This document shows, in pieces, positions 40,915 to 48,577 of a stretch of 64,000 bases of DNA; position 1 is the first letter of the stretch; each line of letters opens with the position of its first letter. This DNA is from DASPKT01 sp035626475 (lineage in GTDB: Bacteria; Pseudomonadota; Alphaproteobacteria; Azospirillales; Azospirillaceae). The translations under genes were made by a program, and so were the position numbers. Below the pieces are notes generated by a model that saw only the letters and a list, made by a program, of their open reading frames with translations, was not told the DNA's origin and searched no databases. The stretch lies in contig DASPNP010000025.1 in NCBI GenBank assembly GCA_035626475.1, positions 15,872 to 79,871 on the forward strand. Reading direction: 5' to 3'.

Positions 40915-42204
40915 TTAAGGTTTCACCGCCCGCTCGTCCTTCGCCATCACGCCGCCCTTCACCACCACGGGGATGCGCTCCAGCAAGGATATGTCGGCCA
41001 GCGGGTCGCCCTGGACCGCCACCAGGTCGGCCCAGCGGCCCTGCGCCAGGGAGCCGACATCCTTGGCCGCCCCCAGCGCTTCCGCCGCGTTCACCGTGGC
41101 GGAGCGGATCGCCTGGATCGGCGTCATGCCGAAGCGCACCATGCGGGTGAACTGGCGGGCGTTGTCGCCGTGCGGATAGACGCCGGCGTCGGAGCCGTAG
41201 ACCATCCTGACGCCGGCCTTCACCGCGCGCTGGAAGCTCTCGCGCTGGACACCGCCTACCTGGCGCTCCTTCTCCAGGCTCTCCTCAAGCACGCCCAGCT
41301 TGGCGCCCTCGGCCAGGGTGTGCTCGGTGTTGTAGATGTCCATGGACAGCCAGGCGCCCTTCTCCTTGGCGAGGCGGATCGCCTCGTCGTCGAGGAAGCT
41401 CGCGTGCTCCACCGTGTCGACGCCGGCCCGCAGCGCCGCCTTGATGCCGTCGGTGCCGTGGGCGTGGGCGGCGACCTTCATGCCCAGCCGGTGCGCCTCG
41501 GCGATGGCGGCCGTCAGCTCCTCGTCGGTGAGCTGCTGCGCGCCCACCGCCGTGCCCTTGGAGAAGACGCCGCCGGTGGCGCAGATCTTCAGCAGGTCGG
41601 CGCCGTACTTGTGGACCCAGCGCACCTTCTGCACCAGCGGCCAGGGGCCGTCGGCGACGGTGGGGCTGCTGTCATTGTACTCGGCCGGTAGCAAATTGTT
41701 GTCGCAATGGCCGCCGGTGGCGCCCAGCGGCGGGCCGGAGACCCAGAGGCGCGGGCCCGGCACCTTGCCGGCATCGATGCCGTCGCGCAGCGCCACGTCG
41801 GCGAAGCCGTCGGCGCCGACATTGCGGGCGCTGGTGAAGCCGGCCATCAGCGTCTTGCGGGCGTTCGCCACGCCGTCCACCGTCTGGTCGGGGATGGAGG
41901 CGCCCAGCGAGGAATAGCCGCGCTGGTCGTGCCGGCTGGTCAGATGGACATGCATGTCGATGAAGCCGGGCAGCACCGTCATGCCCGCGAGGTCCACGCG
42001 CGCCACGCCGTCGGGCGCCGCCAGCCGGTCCTGCGTGCCCACCTCCGCCACGCGCCCGTCGCGCACCAGGATCGCCGGCCGCTCGACATAAGAGCCGGTC
42101 GTGACGTCCAGCATCCGGTCGGCGGTGATGTAGGCGTTCTGCGCCCCGGCGGAGGCGAAGGGCAGGGCCGCCAGAGCGGCAGCAAGCAGGAGGGCGCGGC
42201 GCAT
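40915..42204 (-). CDS. Exported metal-dependent amidohydrolase
   Basis: A 429-residue amidohydrolase-superfamily enzyme with a signal peptide (MRRALLLAAALAALPFASA, cleavage near AGA-QN). Metal ligands: HVH in IDMHVHLTS, a Lys/His region KVAAHAHGTDG, HAS in TVEHASFLDD, and Asp in VYGSDAGVYPHG. This matches the imidazolonepropionase-like/Xaa-Pro dipeptidase branch often found in periplasmic enzymes of proteobacteria. The substrate may be a dipeptide or lactam. The TonB receptor gene lies 71 bases upstream on the same strand, suggesting joint uptake and processing. Confidence 0.9.
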   Translation of the reverse strand: MRRALLLAAALAALPFASAGAQNAYITADRMLDVTTGSYVERPAILVRDGRVAEVGTQDRLAAPDGVARVDLAGMTVLPGFIDMHVHLTSRHDQRGYSSLGASIPDQTVDGVANARKTLMAGFTSARNVGADGFADVALRDGIDAGKVPGPRLWVSGPPLGATGGHCDNNLLPAEYNDSSPTVADGPWPLVQKVRWVHKYGADLLKICATGGVFSKGTAVGAQQLTDEELTAAIAEAHRLGMKVAAHAHGTDGIKAALRAGVDTVEHASFLDDEAIRLAKEKGAWLSMDIYNTEHTLAEGAKLGVLEESLEKERQVGGVQRESFQRAVKAGVRMVYGSDAGVYPHGDNARQFTRMVRFGMTPIQAIRSATVNAAEALGAAKDVGSLAQGRWADLVAVQGDPLADISLLERIPVVVKGGVMAKDERAVKP

Positions 42205-42275
42205 TCTTTTTCATTTCCCCACTAGGATCATGGGGATGAGGGTGCCGGGCCGGGAGCGTCCGGGTCAAGCACTCG

Positions 42276-44402
42276 TCAGAAGCGGACCGAAACCGTCGCC
42301 AGCACTTCACGCGGCGGCTGGGGGAAGGCGGCGAAGGGGCCGTCATTGTTGTCGACCACCGTGTTCACCGCCCGGTCCAGCAGGTTGCGCCCGACCAGCG
42401 ACAGCTCCAGCGAGTCGGTCGGCCTCCAGGACAGCGAGGCGTTCCACAGCGCGTGGCCGCCGGAGACCACGCTGTTGGCCTCGTCGTACGGGTAGTCCCC
42501 CGACAGCTCCACCCAGCCGGAGAGGCGCAGGCCCAGCGGCTCCCATGCCTTGGTCAGCGACAGGGTTCCGGCATGGCGGGGCACGCCGGCCACCCGCTTG
42601 CCGGTGAAGTCGAAGGGCCGGTTCGTGTCCGGCTCCAGGAAGCGGTTCTCGGTCCAGACCGCGTCGGTGAAGCCATAGGTGGCGCCCGCCTCCAGATCCG
42701 CGGCGAGCCGCAGCGTCGCCTCCAGCTCCAGCCCGCGCGAGCGCTGGCGGCCGGCATTGAGGGTGCGGGCCGTGCCGCCGACGGGCAGCAGCTGCAGCAG
42801 GTCGCGGCGCTTCAGCACATAGGCCGTGGCGGTGGCGGTCAGGCGGCGGTCGAGGAAATCGCCCTTCAACCCCGCCTCCCAATTGTCCGCCAGCTCCGGC
42901 TGGGCGTCGGTCGGGCGGCCGCGGAAGGACCAGAGCGGGCCGAAGCCGGCGCTGAACCCCGCGCCATAGGCGGCATAGGCGGTTACGTCCTGGGACAGCC
43001 GGTAGGTCGCCGACGCCTTGGGGCTGACCCGCCCGTCGGCGTCGCGCACCGTCTCCACCGGGTTCTCGCCGAACCCGGTGCGGCTGGGGCCGTATGCGAC
43101 CCGGCGGGAGAAGCGGTCGTAGCGGGCGCCGGCCGAGAGCGTCAGCGCATCCCGCGTCCAGTCCGCCTGGCCGTAGGCCGCGAGGTTACGCTGGCGTCCG
43201 CGCGCGTCCAGCAGCCGGTCGCTGATCCAGAGGTCGCGGTCGAGGTGGCGGCCCGTGGTCAGGTCGCGGCGCTGGGCGTAGAAGCGGGCGCCGAAATCGA
43301 ACTCGCCGGTCCAGGTCTCGATGTGCCGGGCGCGCACCTGCTCCGCGCTGGCGCCGGCCAGCAGTTTCCAGTCGCCCAGGCGCCAGTCCAGCTGCTGCTC
43401 GGCGAACAGCGTGTCGGTGTCGCCATCCACCCGGAAACCGGTGAAGACCACTTCGGAGGATGCCGCGTCGAACGGGTTGAAGAAGCCCTGCAGCGCGCTG
43501 GTGTCGGCGTGTCGGGCGTGCAGCCGGGTGGTGGCGGTCAGCCCCTCGGCGGGTTCGGCTTCCAGGATGGCGGTGCCCGTCGCCATGCGCTTGTAGAAGC
43601 CGGCATCGTCCTGGTTGTAGTTGGCACGGCGGCCCCGGGGCAGGGGCACCGGCTCGCCCAGCGCATCGACCGGCAGCTCGCCGGCGATGCGCTGCTCGGT
43701 GTCGACCCAGCTGGCGGTCAGCGTCAGGCGGCCCAGCCCGGTCTCCTGCCGGTGCTTGGCGAAAAGGCTCGCCTCCTCGCGGCCGGTACGGTCGCGCCAG
43801 CCGTCGCCGCGCTCGGCCTCCGCCAGCAGCAGCAGCGCGCCACCGGGCAGGGTGGGCGCCTGCAGCTCGGCCCCGGCGCGCAGGTAGCCGTGGCTGCCGG
43901 CGGCGAGGCGCAGGCGGCTCGCGGGGTTATCGCCCACCTCGCGGGTCCGGTAGTTCACCGTCCCGGCGATGGCGCCGCGGCCGTAGAGCGACGACATGGG
44001 CCCCCGCACCAGGTCGACCCGGCCGACCGCGTCGAAGGGCAGCTGCTCCAGATCGACCTCGTCGTCGCCGGTGACGAAGGGTACCCCGTCCACCAGCACC
44101 GCCAGCGTGTCGTTGTGGATGCGGTTGGGCACGCCACGCAGGGTCAGGCCGGTATAGGTGCCGGAATCGTTGCTGCCCACCGTCACCCCCGGCAGGCCGG
44201 TCAGCTCGTCGCCGACGAAGCGCACGCCGCGCGCCTCGAAATCCTCCCCCGAGACGGTGGAGACGCTGGCCGGCACGTCGCGCACGGCATCCGAGCGCCG
44301 CGTCGCCGTCACCACGATCTCGTCCAGGCGCGAGGCCTGTTGGGCCGATGCGACAGGCGCCAGGACGGTCAGGGCGGTGGAGAGGAGCAGGAGGCGGCGC
44401 AT
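42276..44402 (-). CDS. TonB-dependent outer membrane receptor
   Basis: A 708-residue receptor. Signal peptide MRRLLLLSTALTVLAPVASA is followed by a TonB box-like DEIVVTATR, the plug domain (VTVGSNDSGTYTGLTLRGVP, VDLVRGPMSSLYGRGAIAGT) and a 22-strand-type beta-barrel ending in VLATVSVRF with the terminal Phe. It imports a siderophore, vitamin or other large substrate with energy from TonB. ATG 44402 is set by the signal peptide. It is followed on the same strand by the exported amidohydrolase. No iron-box is obvious. Confidence 0.94.
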   Translation of the reverse strand: MRRLLLLSTALTVLAPVASAQQASRLDEIVVTATRRSDAVRDVPASVSTVSGEDFEARGVRFVGDELTGLPGVTVGSNDSGTYTGLTLRGVPNRIHNDTLAVLVDGVPFVTGDDEVDLEQLPFDAVGRVDLVRGPMSSLYGRGAIAGTVNYRTREVGDNPASRLRLAAGSHGYLRAGAELQAPTLPGGALLLLAEAERGDGWRDRTGREEASLFAKHRQETGLGRLTLTASWVDTEQRIAGELPVDALGEPVPLPRGRRANYNQDDAGFYKRMATGTAILEAEPAEGLTATTRLHARHADTSALQGFFNPFDAASSEVVFTGFRVDGDTDTLFAEQQLDWRLGDWKLLAGASAEQVRARHIETWTGEFDFGARFYAQRRDLTTGRHLDRDLWISDRLLDARGRQRNLAAYGQADWTRDALTLSAGARYDRFSRRVAYGPSRTGFGENPVETVRDADGRVSPKASATYRLSQDVTAYAAYGAGFSAGFGPLWSFRGRPTDAQPELADNWEAGLKGDFLDRRLTATATAYVLKRRDLLQLLPVGGTARTLNAGRQRSRGLELEATLRLAADLEAGATYGFTDAVWTENRFLEPDTNRPFDFTGKRVAGVPRHAGTLSLTKAWEPLGLRLSGWVELSGDYPYDEANSVVSGGHALWNASLSWRPTDSLELSLVGRNLLDRAVNTVVDNNDGPFAAFPQPPREVLATVSVRF

Positions 44403-44475
44403 GGCGAGCAGGCGGTGATCCGGACAGGGAAGGCCGCCGGTGTAGCGCACTCCCCGCCGCCGCCACAAAAGGAAA

Positions 44476-44502
44476 CGGCCGCGGGGGGATGCCCCGCGGC
44501 CG
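44476..44502 (-). terminator. Rho-independent terminator of the peptidoglycan-binding gene
   Basis: An 11-bp stem (CGGCCGCGGGG / CCCCGCGGCCG) with a 5-base loop. On the minus strand it is followed by TTTCCTTTTG. It lies 35 bases past the stop of the minus-strand gene at 44537. Confidence 0.8.
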
Positions 44503-44536
44503 CATGGCTCACCGCCGGAGCGGAGAGCTGTCTGGC

Positions 44537-45382
44537 TTAGCGGCCACCGCCGCCGCCGCCACCCGAGCCGCCGCCCGAGCCGCCGCCGGACGCGCCACCC
44601 GCGCCGCCGCCGCCCGAGGTCGAGCCGGTGCTGCCCGTGGCGCCGGTCGAACCGGTGCCGCCGGTCGTGCCGCCCATCGAGCCGCCGGTGCTGCCGGTCG
44701 AGCCCATCGAGCCCGAGGTGGCGCCGGTGCCGCTGCTCGAGCCCATCGAGCCCGAGGTGGAGCCGGAGGCGCTCGGCGAGGAGCCGGTCGCGCTGGAGCC
44801 CGTGGCCGAGGAGCCGGTGCTGCCGCCGGCCGAGCTCTTGCCGCCCATGCCGACCTCGGTGTCACCCGAGCCGCTGGCGGCCGACTGGAACTGCTGCTGG
44901 TCGATGCCCAGCGCCGTCAGGGTCTGCTGGTCGATCGAGCCCGAGCCCTCGATGTTCTGGGACTTCTGGAACTCGTTCAGGGCCTGCTTGGTGTTCGGCC
45001 CCATGACGCCGTCGACCTGCACGTCCTGGCCCTTGTCCTTCAGCGCCTGCTGCAGCTGGCGGACCTGCTCACCCTGCAGGTCGGAAGCCTGCATCGACGC
45101 CATGTCGGACGAACCGCTGGCCGTGGAGGCGGCCGAGGAGCCCATCGAACCGGAGGCACCGGCCGAGGAGCCGGTCTTGCCCGAGGCGCTGCTGCCGGAG
45201 GGCGAGGCCTGGGTCGACGGCGAGGTCGACATGGACGGCGAGGTGGAAGGCGAGGTGGTGGGGGACTGGGCAGTGGCCGACGGGCTCGTGGCCGTCGACG
45301 AGGAGCCGGTCGTCTGCGCGTTCGCCTGCAGCGCCAGGAAGGCGGTCAGGGCGACGGCCGAAGTCAGGGTCAACGTCTTCAT
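44537..45382 (-). CDS. Exported Ser/Gly/Thr-rich protein with a peptidoglycan-binding domain
   Basis: A 281-residue protein with a signal peptide (MKTLTLTSAVALTAFLALQANA). It has a Ser/Thr/Pro low-complexity arm (about residues 23-95), a PG_binding_1 domain (QVRQLQQALKDKGQDVQVDG, then VMGPNTKQALNEFQ, about 103-150) and a second low-complexity arm of GSTGSxxG repeats ending in a Gly/Ser run. No cysteine is visible. The domain probably holds the protein on murein while the arms are flexible. ATG 45382 has GAGGAA upstream. It has its own terminator. Confidence 0.85.
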   Translation of the reverse strand: MKTLTLTSAVALTAFLALQANAQTTGSSSTATSPSATAQSPTTSPSTSPSMSTSPSTQASPSGSSASGKTGSSAGASGSMGSSAASTASGSSDMASMQASDLQGEQVRQLQQALKDKGQDVQVDGVMGPNTKQALNEFQKSQNIEGSGSIDQQTLTALGIDQQQFQSAASGSGDTEVGMGGKSSAGGSTGSSATGSSATGSSPSASGSTSGSMGSSSGTGATSGSMGSTGSTGGSMGGTTGGTGSTGATGSTGSTSGGGGAGGASGGGSGGGSGGGGGGGR

Positions 45383-45694
45383 GGTGGTTTCCTCATATCG
45401 TTCTATGACGATGAGCGGTTCAGCCGCGACCCACGCTCCGGGCCGCAACCGCTAACCCACCAACAGGGGCACCCCCCGTTTCATTCCGTGATAATCCTGG
45501 GGCAGCTCCCCTCAAGTGTGGGGAACAAAGAGCCCCTATGCCATGTTCTGGCGCGTCGACGGCAAGTAAACGCAAAGAAGTGGTAGATGACGGGTTAGGA
45601 GTAATCCACACGCCTGCGGAGGGATTAACTTCCCGTTAAGGGCTCTGGGCCGAGACTCATCCGAGAGCCACCCAGCCCATGATGAGGCAATGCG
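45383..45694. other. Intergenic region between divergent genes
   Basis: This region holds the promoters of the peptidoglycan-binding gene (minus) and a small plus-strand gene. It is less GC-rich than its surroundings. GGAAC, 17 bases, TGTT at 45523-45548 on the plus strand resembles an EcfG-type stress promoter, and CTCCCC/GGGGAA-type dyads occur nearby (45509-45526). No longer gene is supported. Confidence 0.4.
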
Positions 45695-45835
45695 ATGCGC
45701 GCCCAGACCCAGGTCCTCGCCGTCCGCGTCACCCCCGGCCAGCACGACATCGACCGCGTCCGCCTGCTGGCCTGGACCGGCATCGTCGTGTTGCCCTGGG
45801 GCGCCATCGCCGCGATCGTGTCGGCGCTGTCCTAG
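45695..45835 (+). CDS. Small single-pass membrane protein
   Basis: A 46-residue reading frame from ATG 45695 to TAG 45833-45835. A polar start (MRAQTQVLAVRVTPGQHDID) leads to one hydrophobic segment (LLAWTGIVVLPWGAIAAIVS). GAGG lies 7 bases before the start. It ends two bases before the convergent DUF1491 gene. Real status rests on the ribosome site, the membrane segment and the lack of any other use for this stretch. Confidence 0.5.
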   Translation: MRAQTQVLAVRVTPGQHDIDRVRLLAWTGIVVLPWGAIAAIVSALS

Positions 45836-45837
45836 CC

Positions 45838-46173
45838 TCAGAAAACCTTCCCCTCGAACGGGTGCGAGCCGTCGCGGCTCTCGACCTCCAGCACCCAGAG
45901 GTCGGGGTCGCGCTTGGTGGCGCGCTCGATGAAGGCGTCGGCGTCGGGCTCGATCACCGCCTCGCCGTTCAGGCCGGGCAGCCAGCCGAGGCGGCCCTCC
46001 ATGTCGCGGGAGCGGGTGAAGACCCGGGCCGAGCGGCCGACCACCACCTTCAGCAGCACCATGCCGGTCTGCGGATCGCCGCGGCGCACGACATAGACGG
46101 GCGTCCCTTGGGCGTTGCAGCGGGCGAGATGGGCCTGGACCCAGAGGCCGGTCGGCAGGTCGTCGTCGAACAT
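45838..46173 (-). CDS. DUF1491 family protein
   Basis: A 111-residue cytoplasmic protein of DUF1491, a family almost restricted to alphaproteobacteria. Typical segments: LPTGLWVQAHLARCNAQGTP, VYVVRRGDPQTGMVLLKV, and the ending ERATKRDPDLWVLEVESRDG. Function is unknown; family members often lie next to a peptidoglycan-binding-domain gene, as here. ATG 46173 is the family-typical start. It is divergent from surE, with 80 bases between starts. Confidence 0.88.
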   Translation of the reverse strand: MFDDDLPTGLWVQAHLARCNAQGTPVYVVRRGDPQTGMVLLKVVVGRSARVFTRSRDMEGRLGWLPGLNGEAVIEPDADAFIERATKRDPDLWVLEVESRDGSHPFEGKVF

Positions 46174-46253
46174 GACTGGTCCCGTTGGGGCTTGCTTCCG
46201 CGCGCGGCTGCGGAAAGGATGCGGGCCGACAATCCGCACGAGGCCGCCCTTCC

Positions 46254-47027
46254 ATGCAAGCCCAAAGCAGCCGCCGCTACGCCCGCGCGCTCCTGACCAA
46301 CGACGACGGCGTCGACGCGCCGGGCATCCAGACGCTGGCCGAGGCGGCGTCGACGATCGCCGACGAGGTCTGGATCGTGGCGCCGGAGCACGACCAGAGC
46401 GGCGCCTCGCGCTCGGTCGGGCTGCACGCGCCGCTGCGGGTGCTGGAGAAGGGCCCGCGCCGCTTCGCCATCAACGGCACGCCGGCCGACTGCGTCATCA
46501 TGGGGCTGCGGCGGATCATGGCCGACGCCCCGCCCGACATCGTGCTCTCGGGCATCAACCGCGGCGCCAACATCGGCGACGAGGTCGGCTATTCCGGCAC
46601 GGTCGGCGCCGCCATGACGGCGCGGCTGATGGGCGTGCCGGCCCTGGCGCTGAGCCAGGCCTTCCGCGACCCGGCGGCCGTGCGCTGGGAGACGGCGAAG
46701 GCGCTGCTGCCGCGGGCCCTGGCGGCCCTGGACGAGGCGCCCGCCATCCCCGGCGTGCCCAACATCAACTTCCCCGACGTGGATGCCGGCGAGGTGACCG
46801 GCGTCGAGTTCACCCGCCAGTCCCACGGCGGCATGATCAGCATCGACGTGGAGGGGCGCCGCGACATGCGCGGCCGCGACTATGCCTGGCTCAGCTTCCG
46901 CCGCCACCCCAGCGAGCAGCCCGACGACAGCGACGTGGCGGCCCTGCGGCGCAAGGCCGTGTCGATCACCCCGCTGGGCTTCGACCTGACCGACGCGGCG
47001 GCGCTGAAGGCGCTGCGGGGCGCGTGA
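46254..47027 (+). CDS. surE: 5'/3'-nucleotidase SurE
   Basis: A 257-residue metal-dependent nucleotidase. The N-terminal active-site loop ALLTNDDGVDAPGI carries the Asp-Asp pair. The second conserved Asn/Ser set is in VAPEHDQSGASRSVG, and the third in LSGINRGANIGDEVGYSGTV. It dephosphorylates nucleoside monophosphates and may act on polyphosphate in stationary phase. The pcm and rpoS genes that accompany surE in gammaproteobacteria are absent. ATG 46254 precedes the conserved region by 12 residues. Confidence 0.93.
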   Translation: MQAQSSRRYARALLTNDDGVDAPGIQTLAEAASTIADEVWIVAPEHDQSGASRSVGLHAPLRVLEKGPRRFAINGTPADCVIMGLRRIMADAPPDIVLSGINRGANIGDEVGYSGTVGAAMTARLMGVPALALSQAFRDPAAVRWETAKALLPRALAALDEAPAIPGVPNINFPDVDAGEVTGVEFTRQSHGGMISIDVEGRRDMRGRDYAWLSFRRHPSEQPDDSDVAALRRKAVSITPLGFDLTDAAALKALRGA

Positions 47028-47035
47028 GCATTTAT

Positions 47036-47228
47036 CCCTCGCCCCTTGCGGGAGAGGGAGGGACCCGCCGCGAAGCGGTGGGAGGGTGAGGGGTCGGACG
47101 GCGGAGCCGGACGTTCTCACCTGGTGTCACGGGATCGCCCGTCGGGAAGGCCGGGGCTGCGCCCCGTCCACCCCTCATCCCCCCGTTGCTCCGCACGGGT
47201 CCCTCCTTCTCCCGCAAGGGGAGAAGGA
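47036..47228. repeat. 193-bp dispersed intergenic repeat, copy B
   Basis: It matches copy A at 35680-35872 in both ends (CCTTGCGGGAGAGGG; CTTCTCCCGCAAGGGGAGAA), in the inner GGGTGAGGGGTCGGACGGCG block and in the CCACCCCTCATCCCCCCGTT block; the centre differs. It lies between the convergent surE and histidine kinase genes. Confidence 0.9.
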
Positions 47229-47241
47229 TGAACGGCCCCCC

Positions 47242-48567
47242 TCACACCGGCAGCGGCATCTCCAGGCGCGCCTCCGTGCCGTGGCCGGCATTGGTGAAGC
47301 TCAGCCGGGCGTCCAGCTGCTGGGCCAGCGCCCGCAGGATGGTCATGCCCAGCCCGGTGGACTCCTCCACCCGGAATCCCCTGGGCAGGCCCGGACCGTT
47401 GTCGCTGACGACCAGGCTGAGCGTGCCGTTCTCGCGGTGGAAGGCCAGGGAGACGTGGCCGTCCGGCCGGGTGCCATGTCCGTGCGTGGCGGCGTTGGTC
47501 ACCAGTTCGTTCACCACCAGCGCCAGCGGCACCGCCGCCTCGACCGGGACCTGCACCGCTTCGGCGTCCACGTCCACCGCGTTGGCGAAGCCGAGCCCCT
47601 GCGTCAGGTCGGCGCAGAGCGCCGTGACGTACTCGCCGAAATCCAGGGCCGCCACGGCTTCCGTCTTCTGCAGGCGGCGATGGACCTGGCCGACGGCGGA
47701 GACGCGGTTGCGGGTGTCGGACAGCGCCTGCAGCGCCTGCGGGTCCGACAACTGGCGCGCCTGCATCTCCACCAGGGTGGAGATCATGGCGAGGCTGTTG
47801 CCGACCCGGTGGTTGATCTCGCGCAGCAGCGCCGTGCGCTCCTCCAGCAGGACGGTCCGCGACTGCAGCAGGTCGCGCATCTCCGCCGCCAACCTCTCCT
47901 CGCGCTTCAGGCTGCGGCGGATGCGGCGGTATTCCAGCGCCATCAGCCCGACCGCCATCAGGGCGGCGGCGACGCCGCCGATCTCGAACAGGCGGCGCAG
48001 CCACTCCACCCGCCGGGCGCGCTCGGCCAGCAGGTCGCGCTCGGTCTGCTCCATGGTCCTGATCATCTCGCGGATCGCGGAGGCGGCGCTGTAGAACTCC
48101 GGCAGCCCCAGGACCGCCGCGGCACCGGCCATGTCGCCCTTCGCGGCGAGCGACATGCTCCTGTTCATGCGGGCGAGTTCGGCGTCCACCTCACTCCGCA
48201 GCCGGACCAGGCGCTGCTGCTGCAGCGGGTTGTCCCGGGTCAGCGATTCCAGCTCGTCGAGGCTGCGCGCGAGCGCCTCCCGGGCCTCGTCGAAGCCCGT
48301 GCGGGCCTCGGGAAGGCCCAGCAGGACGAAGCTGCGCTCCTGGCCATGCGCGTCCTTCAGCGAGGAGTAGGTCCGCTCGATGGCGACGCGGACCTCATGG
48401 GTGTGGCGCACCCAATCCTCGCGGGACAGGACCTGGTGGAAGACCAGCTGCAGCAGCCCCACCAGGCCGATGACGGCGACGACGGCCAGGATCATGCCCC
48501 AGCGCAGCCGGGAGCGGAGCGCCGTCGTGTCCCGCTTTCCCGTGCCGCCGTCCCCGTCCAGCCCCAT
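47242..48567 (-). CDS. Membrane sensor histidine kinase (HisKA_2 type, CHASE3-like sensor)
   Basis: A 441-residue kinase. One membrane helix (ILAVVAVIGLVGLLQLVFHQ), a CHASE3-like helical sensor region (THEVRVAIERTYSSLKDAHG, ERSFVLLG) of about 150 residues, a second helix (IGGVAAALMAVGLMALEY), then the phospho-acceptor His253 in LLREINHRVGNSLAMI, and the ATPase with NELVTNAATHG and SDNGPGLP. HisKA_2 kinases in alphaproteobacteria often feed the general stress (PhyR) pathway, but no response regulator is adjacent. It follows the prolyl oligopeptidase gene by 10 bases, so co-transcription is likely. Confidence 0.9.
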   Translation of the reverse strand: MGLDGDGGTGKRDTTALRSRLRWGMILAVVAVIGLVGLLQLVFHQVLSREDWVRHTHEVRVAIERTYSSLKDAHGQERSFVLLGLPEARTGFDEAREALARSLDELESLTRDNPLQQQRLVRLRSEVDAELARMNRSMSLAAKGDMAGAAAVLGLPEFYSAASAIREMIRTMEQTERDLLAERARRVEWLRRLFEIGGVAAALMAVGLMALEYRRIRRSLKREERLAAEMRDLLQSRTVLLEERTALLREINHRVGNSLAMISTLVEMQARQLSDPQALQALSDTRNRVSAVGQVHRRLQKTEAVAALDFGEYVTALCADLTQGLGFANAVDVDAEAVQVPVEAAVPLALVVNELVTNAATHGHGTRPDGHVSLAFHRENGTLSLVVSDNGPGLPRGFRVEESTGLGMTILRALAQQLDARLSFTNAGHGTEARLEMPLPV

Positions 48568-48577
48568 CGTGTCCCCG

